Shown piece after piece: positions 43,855 through 53,667 of a DNA stretch of 64,000 bases. Within the stretch, counting starts at the first letter, position 1, and the number at the start of each line of letters is the position of its first letter. The notes beneath the pieces are model-generated. The model saw only the letters and a list, made by a program, of their open reading frames with translations, had not been told where the DNA came from and searched no databases. Both the position numbers and the translations under genes were made by a program. Where the stretch lies: the NCBI RefSeq assembly GCF_004798965.1, contig NZ_SDSD01000002.1, forward strand, positions 1 to 64,000. The letters run 5' to 3'. This stretch comes from Onishia niordana. GTDB taxonomy: Bacteria > Pseudomonadota > Gammaproteobacteria > Pseudomonadales > Halomonadaceae.

Positions 43855-45906
43855 GTGACAACGCCACGTGACACGACAACTAGCAGTGATGCGTTGGAGG
43901 CCAGCGACAAGCTCGCTGGCCTTTTAAAGAAATTGGATGACGCCATCACACTTCTCAACGACGCACGCGACTTCGCCAAGCCGGGCAAGCTCCCACGAGT
44001 GCTCGATACTGCCCGGCGGGTGATGTTGCAGGAAGGCGGCTGTGCGGCTATCGAGGCGCGCGGCCGTACTCTCGAGGAGGCGGGCGTATTTGTGGGGTCT
44101 GACTGGGAAACTCCCCAGCACCTGGTCCCGTCACTTACCACCCACGCGCTAACGAGCCCCGATCCCAACATGGTGGTGATCGAATCGCTTAGCGAGCTTC
44201 GGCTCTTGGCCGTGGCCAAGGGTGATTACATACACCCACTGATTTCCCTGGAGCAGGCGCATCACTACCTGACCCAGACGATGGCGCTGAACCTCAGGTT
44301 ATTGTTTGGCGCCCCGACCGAAGCCGAGCGCGAAACGCAGGGCCGATTGGCCGAAATTCCGCGCCACCTGTTTCGGCATATGTCCGAGCGCATCGGCTAC
44401 GAACACATCATCGATCATCTGATCGAGGAAATCTGGCGGATGCTGGAACAGCGTCCCATTCAGGTGGACCCCGTCAAGCAGATGATCACGCAGATCGCCC
44501 TGTGCCAGGCCAACCCGGATATTGACCTGGGTGGCAGCGGCCAGGGCGCAGACCGCCTGGTCAGCTCGTTATTTGGCCCTACCCGAGCGTCTCGCGAAGA
44601 CCCGGGGCTCGAGGTATACCGCGAGCGACTCAGCAGCATGGACAGCGCGGCCCTGCAGGGAGAAGCCACCGGCTTTGCGCGTGCCATGCACGATACGGGC
44701 CTGGTATCGGCCTATCACCCAGTGCTATTGCGCTACCTGCTTGAGCACAGCGACCATCTCCTGGCGGAAGCGCTGGGCCTCTCGTCCACCGGCCGCGATT
44801 GCCTGCTGTGCTACCGCGAACTGGTGCACGCGCTGATTCGTGGAGGCATCTACCCGGAAACATCCCAAGCAGCCTACGGCCTGGCCCTAACGCTTGAACG
44901 CGGTATTTTCTACCAACCCCCGGTAGCGCCCGCCATGTGGCGCCAGCTGAGCCTGACGCTGTCCGACTGGTCTCAGGCCCGCCTCAACCTGGCCTTCGGG
45001 GAGAGTGTCTCTCCCAGGGCTCGGCTATTGGAAGGCGTCTTGTGCATGCTCGGCCTGCCGCTGGGTGTGGGACAGGGTAATAACCCGACCTGTCAGTCGG
45101 CACGTGCGCTGTCGATGTGGGCCTACAACGATCCGGATTACCTGCTGCAAATGGTGGCCTGGGGCGCGCGTGATGACGACATCATCATGCACTTTGAAGG
45201 TATGCCTCTATCCTCCATGGCAAGCCTCTCCGGTGTAGCGCAGACATTGCCCACCGACCTCGACCCGGTGTCGTTGATCGTCGTGCCGCATCTTGACCGT
45301 ATCTATGCAGAAATGGGCCGTCGCTGCATCGGCCGTGAGGGCGACCCGCATCGCTGGGTCAACCCGGAATTCCACGGCTGGTGGTCGGGCCGAGGGTTTC
45401 GCATCAACGTCGATGTAGCAACCGGGAAACTGCATGATCTGGACGATTTTCTGCGCCACTTCTATGCCAGTTATCACCCGTACTACAACGGCAATCAGCC
45501 ACTGATTCATCCACAACCGGCCGGCATCGCCGTGACCGATACGTCGGCACGTTTCATTGGCTGGCATGCCATCACGATCCTGCGTACCAACCTCGACCCC
45601 AACGACGTGATGCGGGTCTATTTCTTCAACCCCAATAACGACAGCGGTCAGGATTGGGGCGACGGCATCAAGGTGAGTACCTCGGATCATGGTGAGCGCT
45701 TTGGCGAGTCCTCCCTGCCCTTCGAGCAGTTCGTGTCACGCCTGTACATCTATCACTATGATCCGCTGGAGCCAGGTGAGCTTGCCAAGATCACCCAGGA
45801 GGAGCTCGACCGGGTGACAGGCTATATTCACCGAAGCTGGGGCAAGGACCGCATTCCCAATGCCGAGCTTCAGGCGAGCAGTGGTCAGGCGCCGCCAGAG
45901 GTCTGA
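43855..45906 (+). CDS. Large protein with possible papain-like site, partner of ATP-grasp
   Basis: The 683-residue protein starts at GTG with AAGGAG upstream. I do not recognise a named family. The N-terminal ~380 residues look mainly helical. The C-terminal part has a Cys/His/Asn arrangement in papain order: Cys413 in GVGQGNNPTCQSARALSMW (with a glutamine six residues before, as in the oxyanion hole), His571 in FIGWHAITI, and Asn592 in VYFFNPNNDSGQDWG, which resembles the NSWGxxWG end of papain folds. A transpeptidase or peptidase role beside an amide ligase is plausible but inferred. No signal peptide is visible, so it is cytoplasmic. Confidence 0.7.
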   Translation: MTTPRDTTTSSDALEASDKLAGLLKKLDDAITLLNDARDFAKPGKLPRVLDTARRVMLQEGGCAAIEARGRTLEEAGVFVGSDWETPQHLVPSLTTHALTSPDPNMVVIESLSELRLLAVAKGDYIHPLISLEQAHHYLTQTMALNLRLLFGAPTEAERETQGRLAEIPRHLFRHMSERIGYEHIIDHLIEEIWRMLEQRPIQVDPVKQMITQIALCQANPDIDLGGSGQGADRLVSSLFGPTRASREDPGLEVYRERLSSMDSAALQGEATGFARAMHDTGLVSAYHPVLLRYLLEHSDHLLAEALGLSSTGRDCLLCYRELVHALIRGGIYPETSQAAYGLALTLERGIFYQPPVAPAMWRQLSLTLSDWSQARLNLAFGESVSPRARLLEGVLCMLGLPLGVGQGNNPTCQSARALSMWAYNDPDYLLQMVAWGARDDDIIMHFEGMPLSSMASLSGVAQTLPTDLDPVSLIVVPHLDRIYAEMGRRCIGREGDPHRWVNPEFHGWWSGRGFRINVDVATGKLHDLDDFLRHFYASYHPYYNGNQPLIHPQPAGIAVTDTSARFIGWHAITILRTNLDPNDVMRVYFFNPNNDSGQDWGDGIKVSTSDHGERFGESSLPFEQFVSRLYIYHYDPLEPGELAKITQEELDRVTGYIHRSWGKDRIPNAELQASSGQAPPEV

Positions 45907-45961
45907 GACCGGTCACCAGAGACCCACCCCGCTTCACCATCATCCCGCCACCTCAACACAT

Positions 45962-45990
45962 CGGCCGCCGGTATTCTCTACCGGCGGCCG
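45962..45990 (+). terminator. Hairpin after the ATP-grasp operon
   Basis: A perfect 12-bp stem (CGGCCGCCGGTA) with a 5-base loop lies 55 bp after the stop codon. There is no T-tract. A TATAAT (45998-46003) just beyond is the likely -10 box of tlyA. Confidence 0.55.
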
Positions 45991-46042
45991 CCTTGGGTAT
46001 AATCTTCTGCCTACTCTCCCCTTCCTTTAGGCCAGAGGCCGC

Positions 46043-46807
46043 ATGATTCGACTCGACCAACTGCTTGTCTCTCTGGGCCTGGTGCGCAGCCGCTCACGGG
46101 CCCAGCGCTTGATTCGCCATGGCCGAGTGAGCCTGGCCGGACAGCCGAGACCACTGACCAAGCCCTCCGAAAAGCTGCCGGAGGACAGCGCGTTGATCGT
46201 CGCCGAGGACCCGGAAGAACGCTATGCCTCGCGGGCCGGCCTCAAGCTTGAGGCATTGCTCGAGGCGCGCGGCGTGGGCCTTGAGGGCCGGGTGGTTCTC
46301 GATGTTGGTCAGTCAACCGGCGGGTTCACCGATTGTGCCCTGACCTTCGGTGCGGCGCATGTTATTGGCGTGGAGGTTGGCCACCACCAGCTCGATCCCA
46401 CGCTTCGCGACGACCCTCGCGTCAGTTGCCTGGAAGGCCTCAATGCTCGGGCAATGGCGGCCTCTCCCGACCTGCAAAAGGCCTTGGCTCAACAGGCGCC
46501 GGAAGGCCTATCTATCGCCGTGATGGATGTCTCCTTTATCTCACAGACCTTGATCCTTCCTCAGCTGAGCCAGCTACTGTCGCCGGGCGCGGAGTTGCTG
46601 ACACTGGTCAAGCCTCAATTCGAGGTCGGCCCGGGCAAGGTCAACGAGCGGGGTATCGTCACCGATGATGCTCTGCTTGCCGATGTTGAGTCACGAATCC
46701 GCGCCTGTTGCAACGAACAGGGGTTTACGGTGCTTGGCTGGCAGGACAGCCCGATCCGCGGCGGCGACGGTAACCGTGAGTTTCTGCTCCATGCCCGTCG
46801 CGGCTAA
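46043..46807 (+). CDS. tlyA: TlyA family 23S rRNA methyltransferase
   Basis: The 254-residue protein has an S4 RNA-binding domain (residues ~1-60, MIRLDQLLVSLGLVRSRSRAQRLIRHGRV) and an FtsJ-type methyltransferase domain. SAM binding is shown by VVLDVGQSTGGFTDCAL and the catalytic region by VMDVSFISQTLILPQL and LVKPQFEVGPGKV. Family members 2'-O-methylate rRNA cytidines; the older name hemolysin A is misleading. A TATAAT lies 40 bp upstream. It converges on the MscS-type channel gene. Confidence 0.92.
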   Translation: MIRLDQLLVSLGLVRSRSRAQRLIRHGRVSLAGQPRPLTKPSEKLPEDSALIVAEDPEERYASRAGLKLEALLEARGVGLEGRVVLDVGQSTGGFTDCALTFGAAHVIGVEVGHHQLDPTLRDDPRVSCLEGLNARAMAASPDLQKALAQQAPEGLSIAVMDVSFISQTLILPQLSQLLSPGAELLTLVKPQFEVGPGKVNERGIVTDDALLADVESRIRACCNEQGFTVLGWQDSPIRGGDGNREFLLHARRG

Positions 46808-46830
46808 AAAGCTAAGACGAAACACCCCTA

Positions 46831-49800
46831 TTATGTGTCTTCGCCCTGCTCACCACCTTCTTCTCTACCTGCTCTCTGTGCACCCCTGCCCTTGTCATCA
46901 TCCCGCTTCTCAGCTGGCGCCTCGCGGTGGCGTGACGGCGTCACCCACTCGACGGGGCCGCCCTTCTCATCGTGCAGATGCACATCGAGCTGGTTGAAGG
47001 CAATTTCGACCCCATGTTCCTCAAAACGCGAGGCAATCTCGACGTTGATTTCATCAGCTGCATGTAGTCGATCGAGCAAGGAGTTAACGAAAATTCGCAA
47101 TTCGAACTCCAGGCTACTGGCCGCGTATTGCAAGAAGAACACCTGTGGTTCCGGATCTTTCAGCACGCGCTCATTACGGGTTGCCGCTTCGTGCAGCAAG
47201 CGATGCACCAGTGCCAAATCCGATCCATAGGCCACACCATAGGTGAGCACTACCCGTGTGATGCTATCGGACAACGACCAGTTGATCAGTTGATCGGTGA
47301 CGAAGGTCTTGTTGGGAATGATGATCTCCTTGCGATCAAAGTCCATGACGGTAGTAGCTCGAATACGAATACGGCTAACGGTGCCATGCAGATTGCCAAG
47401 GGTAATGGTGTCACCGATGCGCACCGGGCGTTCGAAGAGAATGATCAGGCCCGAAATGAAGTTGGCAAATATTTCTTGCAACCCAAAGCCCAGCCCCACG
47501 CCCAACGCTGCTACCAGCCACTGCAACTTATCCCAGGTCACGCCGAGCGTCCCAAGCGCCATGACCAGGCCGCCCCCAACGATCACATAAGACAGCAGTG
47601 AGGTAATGGCGTAAGCACTGCCCTGCTTTAGCGTCAGCTTCGATAACACCATCACCTCGAGCAGACCCGGCAGGTTACGCGCCAGCATCATGGTCAAGAC
47701 CACTATCACCAAGGCAATGACGATATCCATAACGCTCGCCCCGCTGGCGACACCGCCTTCTCCCGGCGCGCTGGCATCTGCGGCCCAGGGCGCAACCCTA
47801 TCCAGGTAGCCGAGAACGGCTAGCAGATCGGCCCACACCAGGTACAGCAGCAGGCCAAGTCCCAGCACCAGAATGAGCCTGGATAGACGTAGCGACTGTT
47901 GATTGACCTGATTCATGTCCAGCGGTGGCTCCTCAACCACGTCCATGCCGTTCTCAAGCTCATCGCGCTTCAAGGCATGGCGACGTGCCAATGCCCGCCG
48001 ATAAGCCAGCCGCCTCGCGGCCACCGCCAACCCCCGGACCACGGAGGCCTCCACTACAATCCAGACGGCCAGCAGATAAAGCGTCATCACATAGCGTGAT
48101 ACCAGGCTCAAGGCCGTGTACTCATACCCCAGCACGATCAATCCGATCAGCAGCAATGGCACGGCGGCAAGCGTCAGGCCAATAAGCAGACGCAACAGCA
48201 AGATGCCAAAATGCGGCGTATGGGCGGTGATCAACTTGCTCTGAATCACGGCCATGCTGGCAAGGCCTGCCAGCATCAGCAACAAGGCCAGCGGGTGCTC
48301 GGCCAGGGTGGTCTCGCTACCGCGTGCCAGGCTCGTGATCAACAGCACCGGCACCAGTGAAAGCCCGAGCCAGCGCAATAGCCTGGAAAGCCTCTGCGCG
48401 TACGCAGGCGGCCAAAGGAAATGACGCACCGCGACCCCATCACTTACGAGCAGTCGTCTCGCCCAAGCGATGCTGGCCCAAGCCAGCGACAACTGCACCA
48501 GCGCCATCCCCAGGCGGGTCATCATGCTTTCCGCCCCAACCGCCAGGGCAAGGCCCAGCGATGCCATCAACAGGGGCCCCGGGCTTGCCAAGAGCGCATT
48601 GAGTGCGATCGCCAGCGGTGTCAGCGCCTGAGTATCCTGCTTGAGGTGACCAACCCTGTCGTTGAGCAGTACCAGACGCATCTTGATGCGAGGACGCCAA
48701 AGAAATAGTCCAATGGCCATCAGCATCGGTAACAGACCCGCCAAAGCGCCTGAATTCGGCCATTTCAATGGCAACAGCGAACGCCACGCGCCTTCCGTCC
48801 AGGTGTTGACCACTCGGGCCGGCACCTGACGCAACCACCCCAGATCCAGGTGGCGGCTGTTGGCGACCCAGAACAGCTGCTCATCGAGGGTCTCACGGAG
48901 TTGCTGGCTTAGGGTCAGTAGCTGCTGCTGATTGATCTGCAGATCAATGGCCGCGCTCAGTTGCTCGCCGTAGGCCTCCTCCACCTGATCGACCAGTTCA
49001 CGCCGCGACGTCAAAAGATTCTCCAGGGCGCTAAGTAACGCCTGCGTAGGCTCGGCATTAGCCGTCTTCAGCCTCTCTCGGGCCAGGGCGGTGATATCCC
49101 GTAGCGACTCACGCTGGCGACCAAGCTCAAACTGCTTGAGCCGCAGATCGGCGATGTCGTCTTGAAGGTTGCGACGCTGATCTACTTGCGGCAGCAAGCG
49201 CTTTTGTTCGCGTAGAATCCGCGACAACAACAGGCTGCCTCGAATGGCCTCGATCTGCTCATTGAGGGTCTGCTGTAGCTGGCGAACCCGGTCGAGCCGA
49301 CGACTAACGTCGAGGCCATCACGCGCCAAGGTATTGGCAAGCTCGGTGGCTTTCAAAAGCTCAAGGCTCAAGGTGTTATTAACCTCCCGCGCCTGGCGAA
49401 CCACGGGATGTTCGCTTTCCATCGTCGAGGTGTCGGACGATGCCGCCTTGATCGCCTGCTCAGACTGAGCGCGTCGCTTTCGGTCAAGCACTGCCTGTAA
49501 CTTGGCGAGGCGGGCTTCCTGGCGATCAATTTGCCGGTTGAGCTGCTCCTGTCGCAGCTGAGCGAGCTCCCGTAGCCTTGAGTTGGCACTCAAGGCACGC
49601 TGTTGATAACGCACGGTCAGATCAGCCAGACGTGCTTTTGCACGGCGTTCAAGCCGTGTGGGGCCCTCGGGGAGTCCCTCCAGCGCCTGACGCCCCTTCT
49701 CAAGCGCCTGCATGGCCTCAGCAATACTCTGTTGGGCCCGCTCCGGTAGCGTCTGAGTATTGGTCAGTCGGGTATTAACCTCGCTCAGGCGATCCTGATA

Positions 49801-50193
49801 CTCCTTCAGGGTGTCCATGGACGCTTTAAGGCGAGCGTCCAGCTTTTCCACGGATAGTCGCTCAAGCCCATCAATGCTCAGATCAGGGGCGGCGGGCACA
49901 TCATCCTTAAGCTCTTGGTGAAGATCTGTGATCTCCGCCGGAGCATCGGCAATACGCTGCTCAAGCGTCGCCATAGCGGCCTGCAGATCCTCTATCTTCT
50001 CGAGTACCTGTAGGGTCGACTTGAGCGCCTCGAGATCACGCTTCGCGCCATCATCAAGCGAAGCTCCCTCTTCGGGCTCCAGCGCCTCAATGCGCGTCTC
50101 CAAGGTATCGATATCCGGCAAGTCAGTGGGCTGTGTCTCCTGAGCCAGCGCATACCCACTCACCATCAGCGTGACCAGCAGCATCCACCGCAT
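46831..50193 (-). CDS. Large mechanosensitive channel, MscK/KefA-like
   Basis: The ~1120-residue protein has a signal peptide (WMLLVTLMVSGYALAQ) and a long periplasmic coiled-coil region (residues ~25-460, rich in Glu/Gln/Arg/Leu). About ten membrane helices follow (~480-880), then an MscS core with GLGFGLQEIFANFISGLIILFERPVRIGD and GTVSRIRIRATTVMDFDRKEIIIPN. A charged C-terminal tail follows. Such channels release solutes on osmotic downshock. The start is uncertain: ATG at 50193 gives a clean signal peptide, while 50292 adds 33 unlikely residues. Confidence 0.88.
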   Translation of the reverse strand: MRWMLLVTLMVSGYALAQETQPTDLPDIDTLETRIEALEPEEGASLDDGAKRDLEALKSTLQVLEKIEDLQAAMATLEQRIADAPAEITDLHQELKDDVPAAPDLSIDGLERLSVEKLDARLKASMDTLKEYQDRLSEVNTRLTNTQTLPERAQQSIAEAMQALEKGRQALEGLPEGPTRLERRAKARLADLTVRYQQRALSANSRLRELAQLRQEQLNRQIDRQEARLAKLQAVLDRKRRAQSEQAIKAASSDTSTMESEHPVVRQAREVNNTLSLELLKATELANTLARDGLDVSRRLDRVRQLQQTLNEQIEAIRGSLLLSRILREQKRLLPQVDQRRNLQDDIADLRLKQFELGRQRESLRDITALARERLKTANAEPTQALLSALENLLTSRRELVDQVEEAYGEQLSAAIDLQINQQQLLTLSQQLRETLDEQLFWVANSRHLDLGWLRQVPARVVNTWTEGAWRSLLPLKWPNSGALAGLLPMLMAIGLFLWRPRIKMRLVLLNDRVGHLKQDTQALTPLAIALNALLASPGPLLMASLGLALAVGAESMMTRLGMALVQLSLAWASIAWARRLLVSDGVAVRHFLWPPAYAQRLSRLLRWLGLSLVPVLLITSLARGSETTLAEHPLALLLMLAGLASMAVIQSKLITAHTPHFGILLLRLLIGLTLAAVPLLLIGLIVLGYEYTALSLVSRYVMTLYLLAVWIVVEASVVRGLAVAARRLAYRRALARRHALKRDELENGMDVVEEPPLDMNQVNQQSLRLSRLILVLGLGLLLYLVWADLLAVLGYLDRVAPWAADASAPGEGGVASGASVMDIVIALVIVVLTMMLARNLPGLLEVMVLSKLTLKQGSAYAITSLLSYVIVGGGLVMALGTLGVTWDKLQWLVAALGVGLGFGLQEIFANFISGLIILFERPVRIGDTITLGNLHGTVSRIRIRATTVMDFDRKEIIIPNKTFVTDQLINWSLSDSITRVVLTYGVAYGSDLALVHRLLHEAATRNERVLKDPEPQVFFLQYAASSLEFELRIFVNSLLDRLHAADEINVEIASRFEEHGVEIAFNQLDVHLHDEKGGPVEWVTPSRHREAPAEKRDDDKGRGAQRAGREEGGEQGEDT

Positions 50194-50536
50194 TAGCCAC
50201 CAACAGCTGCTAGCCACACACCGCGGGGCGTGGCACCGCCAATAGCCCCCTACATCTTTTTCCACACCGCATGTCCTCCACGTTTCCCGCACACTGTGCT
50301 GGGCTAGCGCGGTAACAATCCAGGTACACAGCGCTCGACAGCCACTTTCTCTTCACTCTCTCATCACTTTCTCATCGCTTTTTCCGCCTAGCTGCTTCAG
50401 GCATCAGCCGCTTGGTTGCGTTGGAAAACGCGGCTCAATTGATCCATGAAACCCCCAGGTTTCATCGACAACGATTGACTTGGCCTGACGGCATGGTAGA
50501 AACAGGACTCGATAGACGACCGACAGGAATCAAAAC
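50194..50536. other. Divergent promoter region with 11-bp repeats
   Basis: This 343-bp space separates the divergent channel and phospholipase genes. It contains three 11-bp direct units, CTTTCTC(T/A)TC(A/G)-like, at 50345-50377. AGGA lies 9 bases before the pldA ATG. Nothing else was recognised. Confidence 0.5.
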
Positions 50537-51496
50537 ATGGCCATGCCCAAGCCACTCACGGTCATCGTCCTGGCCGTGAGTATGACCTCAATGGCCAGCG
50601 GCGCCATCGCACAGGATGTAGAGACCAACAGAGCATCTGCCAACCAGCCGCTGACTCAGGAAAACATGGCCGAGCAGTTGGCCGCTCAGCGCACCCTTGA
50701 AGAAGCCGAGCAGCGGCGAGAGCTAGAGAGTGAATCCGAGAACAACCCTTTCGCGATCACCACCTATCGCCGCAACTACCTATTCCCCTGGAGCTACAAC
50801 ACCTCACCTAACCAAGATGCCTTCCGTAGCATCAGTGATGCTGAAGTAGGCAACGCCGAGGTCAAATTCCAGTTTAGTGTAAAGTTCAAGTTGGCCGATG
50901 ATGTCCTCGCCAATAATGGCGATTTTTACTTCGCATATACTCAGCGAAACTGGTGGCAGGCCTATAACTCAGAAGCCTCCTCACCTTTCCGGGAAACCAA
51001 CTTCGAACCCGAACTTTTCTTGAGTTTCGACAACGACCTATCGTTGATGGGCTGGACAAACATCCAGAATCGGGTTGCCTTTAACCACCAGTCCAACGGG
51101 AGATCTGAACCGCTTTCACGCAGCTGGAACCGGCTCTATCTGGATAGCGTCTTCCAGCGCGGCGACTGGGTCATCAATGTGTCACCCTACTGGCGAATTC
51201 CCGAATCCGCGGATGAAGATGATAACCCCGACATTGAGCGCTACATGGGCTATGGTGACATCACCGTGGCGCGGCGCTTGAACAAGAACCATGAAGCCAG
51301 CCTTCTGGTTCGAGGCAACCCCAGCGCTGGTCATATGGGCTATCAGTTCGACTATTCGCTACCACTGTCGGACAGCATGCGCTGGCACATCCAGTATTAT
51401 TATGGCTATGGCGAGAGCTTGGTCGACTATGACCACAAGAACAATCGCCTGAGCATTGGCTTCAGCCTCAACTCCTTCTTCACCAACACGCGCTAG
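50537..51496 (+). CDS. pldA: Outer-membrane phospholipase A
   Basis: The 319-residue precursor has a signal peptide (residues 1-25, ASGAIAQ) and a coiled Glu/Gln stretch (~40-68). A 12-strand-type barrel follows, starting FAITTYRRNYLFPWSYN. The active-site triplet His-x-Ser...Asn is visible in FNHQSNGRSEPLSRSWNRLY. OMPLA hydrolyses phospholipids that appear in the outer leaflet of the outer membrane. The enzyme ends with aromatic-rich beta strands but the last residues are TNTR, so the usual terminal aromatic is displaced by several residues. Confidence 0.92.
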   Translation: MAMPKPLTVIVLAVSMTSMASGAIAQDVETNRASANQPLTQENMAEQLAAQRTLEEAEQRRELESESENNPFAITTYRRNYLFPWSYNTSPNQDAFRSISDAEVGNAEVKFQFSVKFKLADDVLANNGDFYFAYTQRNWWQAYNSEASSPFRETNFEPELFLSFDNDLSLMGWTNIQNRVAFNHQSNGRSEPLSRSWNRLYLDSVFQRGDWVINVSPYWRIPESADEDDNPDIERYMGYGDITVARRLNKNHEASLLVRGNPSAGHMGYQFDYSLPLSDSMRWHIQYYYGYGESLVDYDHKNNRLSIGFSLNSFFTNTR

Positions 51497-51585
51497 GCAC
51501 CCGCCGACTCAGCATGGCAGGGATGCTTTCCGGACGCCTCGGCTGCTATGCTGGAAATGTTCCAAAATGCCCAAGGAGGATTCAT

Positions 51586-51918
51586 ATGGCTAACCGCACG
51601 CCCAATATCGATGCCAGCACCGACCAGCTCAAGAACGACCTGAGTCACCTGAGCAACACGCTGGAAGAGCTGGTAAACGCGACTGCAGATGACTCCCGTA
51701 GCAATATCAAGGAAATGCGCGAGCGTGCCGAGAAGCGACTGAAGGACACTCGTTCCCACCTCGAGGCAAGAGGCGAAAGCATCTATACCGATACCCGGGA
51801 AAATGTGCGTGAACAGGCCGATGCCTGCAACAAGTATGTGAACGACAACCCCTGGACGAGCGTTGGCATCGGTGCCGCCGTCGGCGTCGTGGTCGGCATG
51901 TTAATCGGTCGGCGCTAA
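51586..51918 (+). CDS. DUF883 (ElaB/YqjD) family protein
   Basis: The 110-residue protein is mostly amphipathic helix (residues ~10-80) followed by DNPWTSVGIGAAVGVVVGMLIGRR, the family's C-terminal membrane anchor. YqjD-type proteins attach ribosomes to the inner membrane in stationary phase. AGGAGG sits before the ATG at 51586. Its stop overlaps the next ATG in TAATG. The three-gene order DUF883-yqjE-yqjK matches E. coli. Confidence 0.92.
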   Translation: MANRTPNIDASTDQLKNDLSHLSNTLEELVNATADDSRSNIKEMRERAEKRLKDTRSHLEARGESIYTDTRENVREQADACNKYVNDNPWTSVGIGAAVGVVVGMLIGRR

Positions 51919-52328
51919 TGGCGGCTGATAGCCAAGGACCGGCAGAGCGCGTGTTCGAGGCTACCCGGCGACTGATCGGTAGCCTGGTCGCCACCGGCGA
52001 GACGCGCCTGCGTCTCGCTGTCGTAGAGCTCGAAGAAGAAAAGGCACGCTTGGTCACTTTGCTGCTGCTGGCGGGCGTTAGCTTCCTGCTAATGCTGCTT
52101 GGGCTTGCCGTGCTCACGCTGTTGGTCGTTGTGGTGTTCTGGGATAGCTATCGCCTGGAAGCTATCGCCACCTGCGCCATTGCCTTGTTGGGGAGTGGGC
52201 TTGGCTTGGCGTTGTGGGTGCGTCGTCTTGCCAAGCGCCCGACGCTTCTCAAGAGTACGCTCAAGCACCTCGCCACGGACCGCGAACTCATGAACGCAGA
52301 GCGACAACATGCGCACTCCGACCACTAA
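51918..52328 (+). CDS. yqjE: YqjE/phage-holin-like membrane protein
   Basis: The 136-residue protein has an amphipathic N-terminus and two tight membrane helices (VTLLLLAGVSFLLMLLGLAVLTLLVVVVF and AIATCAIALLGSGLGLALWV). This is the phage-holin-3/YqjE architecture. It probably acts with the DUF883 protein at the inner membrane. The start overlaps the upstream stop by one base, and its end overlaps yqjK by 20 bp. It is part of a host operon and not phage-derived. Confidence 0.88.
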   Translation: MAADSQGPAERVFEATRRLIGSLVATGETRLRLAVVELEEEKARLVTLLLLAGVSFLLMLLGLAVLTLLVVVVFWDSYRLEAIATCAIALLGSGLGLALWVRRLAKRPTLLKSTLKHLATDRELMNAERQHAHSDH

Positions 52329-52626
52329 TATCGCCGTTCGCCAAGATACTGACATGGCAAGCATCGCTGCTCGCAAAGCGCTTCTCGAAGCGCGTATCGA
52401 ACAGCAGCGTATCGATGTGCTGGTGGATGCCGAACGCTGGCGTCATGCTACCCAGAAGATCGATGCGCTCTACCATGCGGCGAAGCGCTGGAAAGCGCCG
52501 ATCTACGGTTTTGCCGGGGTGTTCGCCTGGCAGAGCCTGCGTCGGCCTAAAGGGTTCCGTCAGTTCGCTGGGCGTGCTTTCGGTCTCGTCATGATGGCAA
52601 GACGACTTCGCCGCCTGATCAAGTAA
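52309..52626 (+). CDS. yqjK: YqjK-like protein
   Basis: The 105-residue protein is basic and helical, with SIAARKALLEARIEQQRIDV and a hydrophobic patch GFAGVFAW near the centre. It fits the YqjK-like family by size, composition and gene order. The first ATG overlaps the preceding gene by 20 bp; a second ATG at 52354 is possible. Its function is unknown. Confidence 0.8.
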   Translation: MRTPTTNIAVRQDTDMASIAARKALLEARIEQQRIDVLVDAERWRHATQKIDALYHAAKRWKAPIYGFAGVFAWQSLRRPKGFRQFAGRAFGLVMMARRLRRLIK

Positions 52627-52746
52627 GCAGCGCTCCCTACAGCGTCGTGCCGTCACGGCACTCCCCGATCGCCATTATTTTCTGCGCATGGTCTCTGCCT
52701 CTCAGACTGTTCTGGCTGTGCCTCAACAGTCGCTGAATCTCCGTGT

Positions 52747-53667
52747 TCATGATCTAGCCACTTTCCAGAAGCGCCGATAGCGACGGCAGAAGGCCTTGGG
52801 CGATTCTGCATAAAGAAGTCCTCCGAGCTGACGGGCCTCGCCGCGCAGGGTGGCTTGGCGCCGGGACGCCCGCCACTCAAGCTCCGCAACGACACCTTCC
52901 TCGACACCGTCAATCTTTCGCAAGGCGGCGCTTAGCATCGTGAGATCGTGATCGTCGCCCAGCCGTTGCGACAGAGCCTTGAGACTCTTGGCCCGGGCAC
53001 GCATGGCCACCGGCCATAGGGCACTCAGCAGACACACGTGGTACCAGTGGTATTTGACCTGCTTTCGCCATTCATGGAAATCCCCGTCATCACCGCTGGC
53101 ATAGGCCTTGGCATAGGCGCTACGTCCCTTGCCATAGACGTTCTTGAGCCCCCCGGCAATGGCCTTAAAGCCCTTGGCCGTGAGACGCCAGCTCGGCAGT
53201 CGCTCACGCATCGATTCAAGTGTTGCATGCGCCAACGCCAGTTGCTGGGCGGTGTTGTCCACACCCGCATCGGGATTGGTTTCGGTGAGCCGTTGATCCC
53301 GCGCAGCGACCAGCGCGTCGCGAACGGGGGGGAGTGGCTTGGACGACTCGGCCAGGGTTTGCGGAGGGATCAACACATCGAAGGTATCAATGCATACCTG
53401 AGCATCGCGAGACCCTGCGAGAGCCCGCGCTGCATCGCGCAAGGCGACATTTTCCTGACGATAGAGATCGCGAGGCATCGCGTCGCGCATCAGGCGCAGC
53501 AAGCCCCGCAGCATCTTCATCCGTTTACGGACCTGATGAACATGACGGGCAAGCCGCGGATCACTTGGCTCAATGGCAAGCTCGACAAGGGCTTTACCCA
53601 GCTGGCGATCGACGAGGCGTGTCAGGTTGGCCTGCATGGCCCTATCCAGTCGTAGCACAAACGCCAT
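52747..53667 (-). CDS. CHAD domain protein
   Basis: The 306-residue protein is a CHAD domain throughout. Conserved basic/histidine motifs are present: RHVHQVRKRMKMLRGLLRLMRDAMP at the start, AGSRDAQV, FHEWRKQVKYHWYHVCLL and LGDDHDLTML. CHAD proteins bind polyphosphate through these positively charged residues. A CYTH partner is absent. It converges on yqjK. Regulation by phosphate status is possible but not shown. Confidence 0.9.
   Translation of the reverse strand: MAFVLRLDRAMQANLTRLVDRQLGKALVELAIEPSDPRLARHVHQVRKRMKMLRGLLRLMRDAMPRDLYRQENVALRDAARALAGSRDAQVCIDTFDVLIPPQTLAESSKPLPPVRDALVAARDQRLTETNPDAGVDNTAQQLALAHATLESMRERLPSWRLTAKGFKAIAGGLKNVYGKGRSAYAKAYASGDDGDFHEWRKQVKYHWYHVCLLSALWPVAMRARAKSLKALSQRLGDDHDLTMLSAALRKIDGVEEGVVAELEWRASRRQATLRGEARQLGGLLYAESPKAFCRRYRRFWKVARS

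Noticed and set aside
46043..46807. Hemolysin (toxin)
   Set aside because: The S4 plus FtsJ domain order is that of the TlyA rRNA methyltransferases; the hemolysin name is historical.
51918..52328. Phage holin as evidence of a prophage
   Set aside because: The gene sits in the conserved chromosomal DUF883-yqjE-yqjK operon and no phage genes surround it.
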